64,000 nt of DNA from assembly GCF_902497785.1 (NCBI RefSeq), contig NZ_CABVHK010000023.1:51378-115377 (forward strand), read 5' to 3'. Position 1 is the first letter of the stretch, and the number at the start of each line of letters is the position of its first letter. The position numbers and the translations under genes were made by a program. Positions 41,189-50,587 of the stretch are shown here, in pieces. The notes under the pieces are model-generated. The model ran no database searches. It worked only from the letters and a program-made list of their open reading frames with translations, and was not told the origin of the DNA. This DNA is from Pseudomonas fluorescens (GTDB lineage: Bacteria > Pseudomonadota > Gammaproteobacteria > Pseudomonadales > Pseudomonadaceae).

Positions 41189-44100
41189 ATGACCGGCTTA
41201 TCCCACGCTCCGTCATTACTGAAAATGCTGCTGTTGGTGGCGCCGATGCTGGGCATCGAGCTGGCCGAAGCAGCTGTGCGCTGCGAGCGCAATCTCGTGG
41301 CCAACGTCGTGGCGCTGGATCAGCCGCTGATGTTCAACCGCCTCGGCGCCCAAAACGCCAACGGCATGATGTTCGCCTTGCGACGTGACGTGGTTGATGA
41401 CCATGAACGTTCCCTGGCCAACGGCGGCGCGGCGGTGCCGGGCAAAGTCTCGCTGCGACCGGACAAGCGCCCGCGTCCGCTGGTGTTGCGGGTAGCTGCC
41501 GGTGACTGCCTGACCATCAACCTGCAAAACCTCCTCGCGTATCAGGCCAACCCCGGCAGCCACGATGGCGGCGAGGAAGAAGAGGAAGAAGAGGGCGAGA
41601 TCGAAGGTGAAGTGCCCGTCGGCGACGTTGATCAATTCAAAGTCGATGAGCAGGTCACCGACCGCCACGTCGGCTTCCAGGTCAACGGCCTGCAAGCGGT
41701 GAACAGCATCGACGACATCGCCTCCTACACCGGGCGCAACGCCAACACCCTGATCGCCCCCGGCGCCACTCGTTCCTACACCCTGTTCGCCGAACGTGAA
41801 GGCGCCTTCGCCGCCAGCAGCCGTGGCGCGACCTTCGGCGGTGAAGGCGATGCGGGCAACGTCGCCAACGGCCTGTTCGGCCAAGTGGTGGTCGTGCCCA
41901 AGGGCGGCCGCACCTATCGCAACACCGTGACCGAAGAAGAAATGCGTCTGGCCACCACTGGCCGCGCGCCGACCGGCCAACCCATCGTCGATTACCAGGC
42001 GCGCTACCCGCAGCGCGAACCGTGGATCCGTGAAGGCAAGGCCGGCACGCCGATTATCAGCATGGTCGACGGCAGCGAAATCATTTCCAGTGAGAGCGAC
42101 GCAGTGGTGATGGGTGGCAATGCCGACGGCAGCTTTGCGCCATCGACCTATCCGCTGGAATCCATCGGCAAACGCAACCCGGCGCTGCCCAACCGGCTGG
42201 AAGCGTTCCGTGATTTTGCCTCGCAGTTCCAGGATGAAACCGCCGCCACCCAGGCGTTCCCCGCGTACTGGGCTGACCCGGTGATGGCCCACGTGCTGGA
42301 GCCGACCCGTGATTCCTTCATGATCAACTACGGCTCCGGCGGCATGGGCGCCGAGGTGGTGGCCAACCGCTTGGGCGTCGGGCCGATGCACGATTGCCTG
42401 TCCTGCGCCTATGAAGAATTCTTCCTCAGCTCGCACACCGTCGGCGACGTGGCAATGCTCGTGGACGTGCCGGCCAACGCCGGTCTCGAAGGCATTCTGC
42501 CGGGGCAAGTGCCGAGCGCCGATCAGATCGGGGTCAAGGCGACGATGGCGCTGTACCCGTCCGAGCCGTCCAACGTCAACCACAGCTACATCGGTGACTT
42601 CGTCAAATTCCGCAACACCCACAACGGCCACGAGCAGCATATTTTCCACTTGCACGGGCATCAGTGGCTGTTCAACCCGAACGACGACAACTCCGACTAT
42701 GTCGACGCCCAGGGCATCGGTCCGGGCGCCGGCTACACCTATGAAATCGCCAACGGCGGGTCGGGCAACCGCAACCGCGTGGCCGGTGATGCGATCTATC
42801 ACTGCCACTTCTATCCGCACTTTGCCCAAGGCATGTGGAGCATGTGGCGCGTGCATGACGTGTTCGAAGAAGGCACCCGACTCGAAGTGTCGCAACAGGG
42901 CGAAGACGGCTATCACAGCGAGCCTTACGCCTTGCGCAGCGGCAAACCGGCCGCCGGTTCCCGGGCCTTGCCCGATGGCGAAATCGTTGCCGGCACACCG
43001 ATTCCAGCCGTCGTGCCGCTGCCTGGCAAAGCCATGGCACCGATGCCGGGCAAAGTCGCGGTGGTGCCGAAAATCGGCGCAACCCTGGTGGCCGGTCATG
43101 AGGATGATGAAGAGGACGACGACGATGACGGCGAACACCATGGCGGCAACGGTGGCGCGCACGCCATCGGTTCGCTGGCGCTGGTGGATCGCAGTGAAGC
43201 CAACCGCAATGCCGACGGCAGCCTGAAAAACCCTGGCTATCCCTTCTGGATCGGCGGCATGGAAACCTCGGTCGGCCAACGCCCACCAACCCCACCGCTG
43301 GACATGCTCGACGCGGCCACGGCCCAGTCCCTGAAAACCAGCGGCAACGCCCTGTGGGCCAACCTCGATCCGGCGTCGTCCGGTGGTTGGGACGGCGGTT
43401 TAGGGCGGCATTCGCTGGACGGATTCTCCTCCGGTGGCGAGGCGCAAACGGTGACCACGTCGCTGGATTTCTCCAAGGAAGTGACCCGCGCCAAACCGAT
43501 CTACATGCCGGAAGAGGGCACTGAGGTCGAACAGGCGGCCATGGCTTTCCACGCGAAAAAAGACCACCCAAGCTACGCCTTGCTGCCCGGCAATCAAATC
43601 GTTGCGCGGGCGTTCCGCACCAACGGTGCCTTGCCGATCGCGGGCGCGCCTTACTACGAGCCGTGCATGGATGACCGGCAAAAACGCCTGACCAGCAGCG
43701 CCGGCACGGGTGAGTTTGCCAGCGGCGAGCGGGCCGACGGCATGTCCTACACCGGTTCCTCGACCTTCACCGCTGACCGTCCACGGGTCTACAAAGCCGC
43801 GAACATTCAGTTCGATGCGGTGTACAACAAGGTCGGCTACCACTTCCCGCAAGCGCGCATTCTGGCGCTGTGGGAAGACGCCTGGCCAGTGATCACCAAG
43901 CAGCGTCCACCAGAGCCGCTGGTGATGCGCATGAACACCTTCGATTGCGTGCAGTACCAGCAAACCAACCTGGTGCCGGCCATCTACGAGATGGACGACT
44001 ATCAGGTGCGCACGCCCACCGACGTGATCGGCCAGCACATTCACCTGCCGAAGTGGGACCTGACGGCGGCGGACGGTTCGGCCAATGGCTGGAACTACGA

Positions 44101-47032
44101 GGACGGCGTGCTTTCCCCCGGTGCCGTGCAAGAACGCATCCGCGCGATTCGCGAGTTCAACCAGTGCACCGACACCGATCCGCGTGACGGCACACCGGCC
44201 TGCCCGAAAGCCAAAAATCACCCGTACTTCGGCCAGTTTGGCCGGGCCGACTGGGTCGGCGCGCGGACGGCCATGCAGCGCTGGTTTGTCGATCCGGTGA
44301 TCAACACCAAAGGGGTCGACCGTGGCCTGGGGACCATTTTCACCCACGACCACCTCGGCCCATCGACCCACCAGCAGATTGGTCTGTACGCCACCGTACT
44401 GGCTGAACCGGCCGGTTCCACCTGGTTCCACGCCGAAACCGGTGAACCGCTGTACAGCGGCGCGCGGCAGGACGGCGGCCCGACCTCGTGGCAAGCGGTA
44501 GTCTCCACCGGTGACCTGGATGGCGACGGCAAGAACGACAGCTTCCGCGAGTTCTTCCTCGAATACAGCGACTTCCAGCACGCCTATGAAGCCGGTGTGT
44601 ACGTCGGCGCCGGCCCCAACGGTATCCCCAACGCACAAGCGTTCCCAGCCACCGCCGACAGCTTCCGCTACGCGATCAACCCACCGGTGCGCAACAACGC
44701 CAGCACCTTGCTCGATGGCATCATTGAAGTGCAGGGCGGGATAGTGCCGGGTTGCCCGACCCGGCCGTGCCCACAGGCGATCTCGGTCGATGACCCGGGC
44801 ATGTTCGTGGTCAATTACCGCAACGAACCGCTGGCCCTGCGCGTGTACGACCCGAACAAGGTCGGCCCGGACGGCAAGCGCGGCATGCAGGCCGACGGCC
44901 TCGGCGGCGACCTTGCGTACGCCATGCAAAGCCGTACCGACCGTGCGATCCCGGCGATGAACCTGGCGCCTAACCTCGTCACGTCAGCGACCGGTCCTAC
45001 CGGCGGCACCACGCTGTTCCCGCCGCACGTCAACCGTGGCGGCGCCGAACCGGGCGACCCGTTCACCCCGATGCTGCGCACTTACACCGGTGACAACGTG
45101 CGGTTGCGGGTGCATGCCGGCGGTCACGAAGAGGAACACAACATCACCTTGCACGGGGTCAAATGGCTGCAAAGCGGTTCCGGCTTCGGCAACAGCTCCA
45201 ACTCCGGCTGGCGCGCGTCGCAGATGGTCGGGATCTCCGAGCAGATGGGCTTCAACGCACCGGTCTCGATGCTCTCCAGTTCGGCGGCGACCACCGGCGA
45301 TTACCTGTACTCGATGGACGCGTCCATTGAAGGCTACTGGAACGGCATCTGGGGCGTGATGCGCAACTACACGGCCCAGCGCAGCGACTTATTCGCCGTG
45401 CCGAACAACCCGAAACCGGCGGGCATGCGCAACACCGTGGCGTTCGATGGCTCCTGCCCGCGCTACAGCGCCAACCCCAATGGCATCGGCACCCGGCCGA
45501 CCGTGCAACGCAACTATGAAGTGGTCGCGGCGCTGGCCAACGACATCCTGCGCAACCCGTTGAGCCTGAGCATCGGCGATCCTGCCGGCGTCGGCCAACA
45601 CGTCGGCGGGCCGTTGAATCCGGCGGGCGGCACCCTGGTGTTCAACTCGCGGCCGGTGAATATCCCGCAGGTCACGGTGGTTGATCCGGAAGATGGCGAG
45701 ACCATCACCGTCGGCGGTCAGAGCGGGCCATTGCATGACCCGACCGCGATCCTGTACGTGCGCAAATCCGACCTCGACCCGAGCACCGGCAAGCTGAAAG
45801 CAGGTGTACCGGTGGAACCGCTGGTGTTGCGCGCGGCGGCGGGTGATTGCATCAACGTCACCCTGGAAAACCGTTTGCCGATGATCATGCCGGACCTGAC
45901 CCAGACCGCTGTGATGCAAGGCCTGGTCAAGCGTGACCGCAACAGTGGGCAGGGCTCGACGATCTTCACTAACAACTTGATCCGGCCGTCCAGCCACGTC
46001 GGTTTCCACGCCCAGTTGCTGTCGTACGACATCACCAAATCCGACGGCACCAACGTCGGCGCCAACCCGATCCAGACCGTTCCACCACGGGTCGGCAACA
46101 GCGGCGCGTACCCGACGCGTACTTACCAGTACTACGCCGGGCACCTGGAGCGTGAAGGCAAACCGGTCACGCAACTGGGCCGCAGTGTCGACAACATCAA
46201 CGCCACGGCGGTGGAGTTCGGCGGGCTGAATATCACCCCGGCGGACCTGATCAAACAACCGCAGAAAGGGCTGGGCGGGGCGATGAGCATTCTGCCGATC
46301 GGCGCGACCTGGGTTGAGGATGCGCGCAAAACCAACGCAACCGTCACCGCACCGGGGCAGGCCGTTTACCGCGACTTTGCGATGGTCTGGCAAAAAGCGT
46401 TGAACATCCGCTGGGCCAACGGCCGGCCGGTGGAAGGCATTGCAGCTGAAGGCTTCGGGGTGCCCACCGATCCACAGGACAACTCGAGCATGGCCATCAA
46501 CTACAAGGCCGAGCCGATGTGGTTCCGCTTCGGGCTGGCGCCGGACGCACCGTTCGGTCATGCCGACGGTGCCGGTTACGGCGACGTGCCGAACGCGCAC
46601 ATGGCCTACAGCAATGCGCTGATCGGCGCGGATCCACAAACGCCGGTGCTGTACGTGAAACCGGGGCAACCGTTCCGTACCCACATCCTGATGCCGAGCG
46701 GTGGCAGCCGGGGCACGACCTTCCAACTGGACGGTCACGTCTGGTCGGTCAACCCGTTCCAGTCAGAGAAGAGCGACACCGGCGGCTACCCGATGTATGC
46801 GCCAGGCGTGGGTTCGGTGCGGTTCGGCTACAACCCGATGTCGATGTACATCGGCGCCCGCGAAAGCATCCTGCCGGCGGCGCACTTCAGCTTCATGCAC
46901 CCGAGCGCCGGGGGCAGCAACGCGATACCGGGCGACTACCTGTTCCGCGACTACGCCGCGTACGGCAACACCGCCGGGCTCTGGGGATTGCTGCGGGTAA
47001 CCAACGAACCCGAACCGGCGCCAGCGCCGTAA
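41189..47032 (+). CDS. Giant multicopper oxidase (putative Mn(II) oxidase, MofA/McoA/MnxG class)
   Basis: A 1,947-residue exported protein. The ATG at 41189 has CGAGGA eight bases upstream; a hydrophobic signal ends near AEAAV. Copper motifs are clear: HLHGH (His487-His491) and HCHFYPHFAQGM (His538-Met549), a full HCHxxxHxxxxM type-1/type-3 signature in the N-terminal third. Further cupredoxin-like segments continue to the end (HNITLHGVKW, GFHAQL, HFSFMHPSAGG). Two acidic inserts stand out: seven Glu at residues 129-135 and an Asp/Glu/His-rich loop near 637-658. Size and gene company (cytochrome c, peptidyl-prolyl isomerase) resemble Leptothrix mof and P. putida GB-1 McoA; MnxG is the alternative. 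Manganese oxidation is inferred. Confidence 0.88.
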   Translation: MTGLSHAPSLLKMLLLVAPMLGIELAEAAVRCERNLVANVVALDQPLMFNRLGAQNANGMMFALRRDVVDDHERSLANGGAAVPGKVSLRPDKRPRPLVLRVAAGDCLTINLQNLLAYQANPGSHDGGEEEEEEEGEIEGEVPVGDVDQFKVDEQVTDRHVGFQVNGLQAVNSIDDIASYTGRNANTLIAPGATRSYTLFAEREGAFAASSRGATFGGEGDAGNVANGLFGQVVVVPKGGRTYRNTVTEEEMRLATTGRAPTGQPIVDYQARYPQREPWIREGKAGTPIISMVDGSEIISSESDAVVMGGNADGSFAPSTYPLESIGKRNPALPNRLEAFRDFASQFQDETAATQAFPAYWADPVMAHVLEPTRDSFMINYGSGGMGAEVVANRLGVGPMHDCLSCAYEEFFLSSHTVGDVAMLVDVPANAGLEGILPGQVPSADQIGVKATMALYPSEPSNVNHSYIGDFVKFRNTHNGHEQHIFHLHGHQWLFNPNDDNSDYVDAQGIGPGAGYTYEIANGGSGNRNRVAGDAIYHCHFYPHFAQGMWSMWRVHDVFEEGTRLEVSQQGEDGYHSEPYALRSGKPAAGSRALPDGEIVAGTPIPAVVPLPGKAMAPMPGKVAVVPKIGATLVAGHEDDEEDDDDDGEHHGGNGGAHAIGSLALVDRSEANRNADGSLKNPGYPFWIGGMETSVGQRPPTPPLDMLDAATAQSLKTSGNALWANLDPASSGGWDGGLGRHSLDGFSSGGEAQTVTTSLDFSKEVTRAKPIYMPEEGTEVEQAAMAFHAKKDHPSYALLPGNQIVARAFRTNGALPIAGAPYYEPCMDDRQKRLTSSAGTGEFASGERADGMSYTGSSTFTADRPRVYKAANIQFDAVYNKVGYHFPQARILALWEDAWPVITKQRPPEPLVMRMNTFDCVQYQQTNLVPAIYEMDDYQVRTPTDVIGQHIHLPKWDLTAADGSANGWNYEDGVLSPGAVQERIRAIREFNQCTDTDPRDGTPACPKAKNHPYFGQFGRADWVGARTAMQRWFVDPVINTKGVDRGLGTIFTHDHLGPSTHQQIGLYATVLAEPAGSTWFHAETGEPLYSGARQDGGPTSWQAVVSTGDLDGDGKNDSFREFFLEYSDFQHAYEAGVYVGAGPNGIPNAQAFPATADSFRYAINPPVRNNASTLLDGIIEVQGGIVPGCPTRPCPQAISVDDPGMFVVNYRNEPLALRVYDPNKVGPDGKRGMQADGLGGDLAYAMQSRTDRAIPAMNLAPNLVTSATGPTGGTTLFPPHVNRGGAEPGDPFTPMLRTYTGDNVRLRVHAGGHEEEHNITLHGVKWLQSGSGFGNSSNSGWRASQMVGISEQMGFNAPVSMLSSSAATTGDYLYSMDASIEGYWNGIWGVMRNYTAQRSDLFAVPNNPKPAGMRNTVAFDGSCPRYSANPNGIGTRPTVQRNYEVVAALANDILRNPLSLSIGDPAGVGQHVGGPLNPAGGTLVFNSRPVNIPQVTVVDPEDGETITVGGQSGPLHDPTAILYVRKSDLDPSTGKLKAGVPVEPLVLRAAAGDCINVTLENRLPMIMPDLTQTAVMQGLVKRDRNSGQGSTIFTNNLIRPSSHVGFHAQLLSYDITKSDGTNVGANPIQTVPPRVGNSGAYPTRTYQYYAGHLEREGKPVTQLGRSVDNINATAVEFGGLNITPADLIKQPQKGLGGAMSILPIGATWVEDARKTNATVTAPGQAVYRDFAMVWQKALNIRWANGRPVEGIAAEGFGVPTDPQDNSSMAINYKAEPMWFRFGLAPDAPFGHADGAGYGDVPNAHMAYSNALIGADPQTPVLYVKPGQPFRTHILMPSGGSRGTTFQLDGHVWSVNPFQSEKSDTGGYPMYAPGVGSVRFGYNPMSMYIGARESILPAAHFSFMHPSAGGSNAIPGDYLFRDYAAYGNTAGLWGLLRVTNEPEPAPAP

Positions 47033-47112
47033 ACCGGAGGGCAGCCTCGCTCCTGTAGGAGCGAGGCCTTGAGGTGAAAGTGGTGGCTGGCACCACTTCT
47101 TTAGGGTTGCAC

Positions 47113-47251
47113 CGTTGTGGCGAGGGGATTTATCCCCGTTGGGCTGCGAAGCAGCCCCAAAACCAGCATTGACGTTGAATCATGTACGCCGCAAGCAACG
47201 TTTTCACGACTGCTGCGCAGCCGAACGGGGATAAATCCCCTCACCACAAGG
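47113..47251. repeat. REP-like inverted pair between the oxidase and propeller genes
   Basis: TTGTGGCGAGGGGATTTATC with GCTGCGAAGCAGCCCC (47113-47156) faces a diverged inverted copy (47210-47251) inside the 300-base gap. A REP-like fragment CTGTAGGAGCGAGG is at 47053-47066. No gene is supported in the gap. These hairpins may lower downstream expression or stabilise the oxidase mRNA. Confidence 0.8.
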
Positions 47252-47332
47252 ACTCGCTGCCACAAGGGGGCGGGTGTACCGCAAAGATGGCGACCGCAAG
47301 ACAGGCACAGATCTGTAAGGGGATAAGGTGAT

Positions 47333-49285
47333 ATGAACAGGACCATTGGAACTGCCAGCTGTGCGTTGATTATCGGGCTAGCGCTGGTCTGGCTCGGCGT
47401 CTGGCGCACGGCGCCACCGGTGATGCTCGCCGAGGTGGCGTTGCCGGACACCTGGAGCGGACAAAAAATCGAGCGTGACGGCGTGGTGGTGACGCTGGAG
47501 CTGCGGCCATTGGCCGAGGACAGCATGCTGCGTGAAGGCCAGTTCGCCGACGTGCTGTTTCGCGTCACTGACAGCGCCTCGGGCCAACCGCTGTCGGGGG
47601 TCAATCCCGGCGCCTGGCTCGACCCGGAAACCGTCGCCGCCGACGCAGCCCAGGGCCGGGAAAAGAGCTGCAAATCACGGGTCGGGGTGTTCCTCAAATC
47701 GAGCATCGGTGCGCGGCCACTGCTCGACCTCAACAGTTATTTCCTGATGGTCATGAACCGCGATGCCAGCGTCTCCGTGGTTGACCCGTCGGTCTCGGTG
47801 GGCGGCATCACCAGCACCCTGGCGCGGATCGACATCAAACAAGCACCGATGGATTGGGTCACCACCCGCGACAACAAACGGGTGTTCATCTCGATGCCCA
47901 CCGCCGGGGAGGTTGCGGTGGTCGACAGCGAACAATTCAAGGTGCGCGACTCGGTGGCCGCCGGCAGCAACCCGGTGCGCCTGGCCCTGCAACCGGACGA
48001 GCGCCTGCTGTGGGTCGGCAACAACGCCGCGAAGGCTGAAGAATCCGGCGTCACCGTGATCGACAGCCAAAGCCTCAAAACCCTCAAACATTTGGCCACC
48101 GGCAGCGGCCATCACGAAATCGCTTTCAGCAAGGACAGCCGTTTTGCCTTCGTCAGCAACCGCGATGACGGCACACTGAGCATCATCGACGTCGCCAGCC
48201 TGACCATCAGCAAGCAACTCAAAACCGGCTCCAACCCCTTGTCGGTGGCGTATTCGCCGCTGTCCCAGGCGGTGTACGTCGCCGACGGCAAGGACGGCAC
48301 TGTCACTGTGGTCGACGGTGCCAGCCTCGAGGTGCGCCGCGTGATCAAAGTGAAACAGGGGCTGGGCCCGATGGGCTTCAGCGCCGACGGGCGTTTCGGC
48401 ATCGTCCTCAACACCCTGGAAAACCAGGTGGGCGTGATCGACGCTGCCACGGATTCGCTGATCCATGAACTGGACGTGTCCGCCGAACCCTACCAAGTGG
48501 TGTTTACCAAGGCCTATGCCTACGTGCGCGGACTGGCCTCGGCCAAGGTCACGATGATCAACCTGTCGTCGCTGGGCCTGGGCCGCACGCCGATCAGCCA
48601 GGGTTTCGAGGCCGGGCCGCAGGCGCCACGGCTGGCCGGTGATCTGCCGCTGGCGTCGAGCCTCGCGGTGTCGCGGGACGACAACGCGGTGTTCGTGGTC
48701 AACCCGGTCGACAACACCACCTACTTCTACGCCGAAGGCATGAACGCCCCGATGTCCGGTTACCCCAATCGCGGCCAGGTGGCGCGGGCGGCGCTGGTCA
48801 TCGACCGCAGCTTGCGCGAAGTCGAGCCGGGGCTGTACAGCTCGCGGATCAAACTGCCGGGCGCCGGGCGGTTCGACGTGGCGTTCCTGCTCAATCAACC
48901 GAACATTATCCACTGCTTCACCGCGGTGGTTGAACCGGACAAAAACCTCGCCAAGCTCCCCGGCGTACCCAAAGTCGAGTTCATGCTAGACAAGTCCACG
49001 GCCGCGCTGGGCAGCCCCTACACCGTGCGTTTTCGCATCGTCCAGGGTCAGCAAAAGACCCAGCGCAGCGGGGTGAAAGACGTTCAGGTGCGCTACTTCC
49101 GTGCCCCGAGTTCCCGGGCCCAGGCGGTTGCCGCCCGAGAGGTCAGCGACGGGATTTATGAAGCCCCGGTCACCCTCGACCAGAACGGCGCCTGGTACCT
49201 GCACGTGCGTGCGGCGTCCCTGGGCGCGAGCTTCGATGACAAGACTTTTGCCAGCGTTCGGGTCATGCCCGGCGACGCCCACTGA
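47333..49285 (+). CDS. Membrane-anchored YVTN beta-propeller protein
   Basis: A 650-residue protein. An N-terminal uncleaved or signal helix (about residues 8-25) precedes a FixH/CopC-like beta domain (about 35-100). A seven-bladed YVTN/cytochrome-d1-like propeller follows, with repeats such as VAVVDSEQFKVRDSVAAGSNPVRLALQPDERLLWVGN and SIIDVASLTISKQLKTGSNPLSVAYSP. A C-terminal immunoglobulin-like domain closes it. There is no heme motif. Likely a periplasmic scaffold or redox partner of the multicopper oxidase. It is second in the operon, 14 bases before the Sco genes. Confidence 0.85.
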   Translation: MNRTIGTASCALIIGLALVWLGVWRTAPPVMLAEVALPDTWSGQKIERDGVVVTLELRPLAEDSMLREGQFADVLFRVTDSASGQPLSGVNPGAWLDPETVAADAAQGREKSCKSRVGVFLKSSIGARPLLDLNSYFLMVMNRDASVSVVDPSVSVGGITSTLARIDIKQAPMDWVTTRDNKRVFISMPTAGEVAVVDSEQFKVRDSVAAGSNPVRLALQPDERLLWVGNNAAKAEESGVTVIDSQSLKTLKHLATGSGHHEIAFSKDSRFAFVSNRDDGTLSIIDVASLTISKQLKTGSNPLSVAYSPLSQAVYVADGKDGTVTVVDGASLEVRRVIKVKQGLGPMGFSADGRFGIVLNTLENQVGVIDAATDSLIHELDVSAEPYQVVFTKAYAYVRGLASAKVTMINLSSLGLGRTPISQGFEAGPQAPRLAGDLPLASSLAVSRDDNAVFVVNPVDNTTYFYAEGMNAPMSGYPNRGQVARAALVIDRSLREVEPGLYSSRIKLPGAGRFDVAFLLNQPNIIHCFTAVVEPDKNLAKLPGVPKVEFMLDKSTAALGSPYTVRFRIVQGQQKTQRSGVKDVQVRYFRAPSSRAQAVAAREVSDGIYEAPVTLDQNGAWYLHVRAASLGASFDDKTFASVRVMPGDAH

Positions 49286-49298
49286 AGAGGAAATCGAC

Positions 49299-49961
49299 AT
49301 GAACCGATTCGCACACCGTGGACTGCTGACGTTATGCCTGTTGGCCGTCGGTATCGGCCAGGCCCTGGCGCACTCGGCGGACGAACACGCCGGGCATGAG
49401 ATGCCGGCCAAAAGCGCCCGCTCGGAAAGCGCCCAGGTGAAATTCGCCGACGTCGCGCTGGTGGACCAGAACGGCCAACCGGTACGCCTGGAAAAAGACC
49501 TGGTGACCAACAAAATCGTGGTCATGAGTTTCATCTACACCAGTTGCACCACCGTGTGCCCGGTGGTCTCGTCGATCATGGGCAAGGTGCAAAAACAGCT
49601 GGGCGCGCGCGTGGGCACCGAGGTGCAGCTGGTGTCGATCAGCATCGACCCGCAGCGAGATGATGCCAAACGCCTGAACGAATACGCCCGCGCCTTCCAG
49701 AAAGGCCCGGGCTGGAGCTGGCTGACCGGCAACTCGCAATCGATCAGCGAAACCCTCAAGGGCCTCGGCTCCTTCAGCGGCGACTTCAAAAGCCATCAAC
49801 CGCTGATCCTCGTCGGCGACGGCAACAGCCGCCACTGGACGCGCTACTACGGGTTTACCGACCCGGCGGTGCTGACCCGTGAAGTGGAAAAACTCAGCGG
49901 CCAGCGCAACGCCCACGCCAAGCACACCGCCATCGCCATGGACATGGAGCACCAACCATGA
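49299..49961 (+). CDS. SCO1/SenC-family copper chaperone, copy 1
   Basis: A 220-residue thioredoxin-fold protein. After a signal peptide (ending ALAHS) and a His-rich stretch (HSADEHAGHEM), the copper site is SCTTVC (Cys83, Cys87) with a partner His in SHQPLILVGD. GAAGAGG precedes the ATG by eight bases. Sco proteins load copper into cuproenzymes. In this operon the obvious client is the multicopper oxidase. The stop overlaps the next gene by 4 bases. Confidence 0.92.
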   Translation: MNRFAHRGLLTLCLLAVGIGQALAHSADEHAGHEMPAKSARSESAQVKFADVALVDQNGQPVRLEKDLVTNKIVVMSFIYTSCTTVCPVVSSIMGKVQKQLGARVGTEVQLVSISIDPQRDDAKRLNEYARAFQKGPGWSWLTGNSQSISETLKGLGSFSGDFKSHQPLILVGDGNSRHWTRYYGFTDPAVLTREVEKLSGQRNAHAKHTAIAMDMEHQP

Positions 49962-50578
49962 GAGCCCTCGACCGGATCACCTTGACGGCATGCTTATGCC
50001 TTTTCAGCGCAATGGCGTTTGCCCACGAAGGCCATCAGGACCCCACGCCAGCGGCCGCTGCCGCCCAACCGGCGACCGGCACCCGTGATGCGAAAACCTG
50101 GTTCACCGACACGCCGCTGCAAGACCAGAACGGTGAAACCCTGCGCTTCTACAGCGATGCGCTGCAAAACCGCGTGGTGCTGGTGAACGTGATTTTCACC
50201 AGTTGCAACGACGCCTGCCCGCTGATCACCCGCAAGCTCAAGGAAGTGCGTGAGTTGCTGGGCGACAAGGCCGACGGCATCACCTTTATCTCCCTTACCA
50301 GTGATCCGCTGCGGGACACCCCGGCGGTGCTCAAGGCTTACACCTTGAAACAGGGCGTTGATGGGCCCCACTGGCTTTTTCTTACCGGCGACAAGGCGCA
50401 GATGGACCTGGTCCTGAGCCGGATCGGGCAGATCGTGCCGACGCCCGAGCAGCATTCAACGCAACTGATCGTGGGTGACGTGGCCAACAAACGCTGGAGC
50501 AAGATCCGTCCCGATGCCCCGGCCGCCGCCATTGCCCAGCGCTTGCAGTTGCTGACAATGCCCGTGGCCGGCCGCTGA
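49958..50578 (+). CDS. SCO1/SenC-family copper chaperone, copy 2
   Basis: A 206-residue Sco protein translationally coupled to copy 1 (ATGA overlap). Signal peptide, HEGH near the mature N-terminus, SCNDAC (Cys83, Cys87) and a His in EQHSTQLIVGD complete the copper site. The two copies are distant paralogues with differing inter-cysteine residues (TTV versus NDA). They may do different jobs, for example reduction of cysteines or handling of Cu(I) versus Cu(II), for a protein with several copper sites. Confidence 0.92.
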   Translation: MRALDRITLTACLCLFSAMAFAHEGHQDPTPAAAAAQPATGTRDAKTWFTDTPLQDQNGETLRFYSDALQNRVVLVNVIFTSCNDACPLITRKLKEVRELLGDKADGITFISLTSDPLRDTPAVLKAYTLKQGVDGPHWLFLTGDKAQMDLVLSRIGQIVPTPEQHSTQLIVGDVANKRWSKIRPDAPAAAIAQRLQLLTMPVAGR

Positions 50579-50587
50579 GCCTGCGCC

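Noticed and set aside
43400..44929. 509-codon frame antisense to the multicopper oxidase
   Set aside because: Long antisense frames are expected in GC-rich coding DNA. The sense strand has clear copper-oxidase motifs and the antisense product shows no family features. The same applies to 41216-43279 and 45389-46738.
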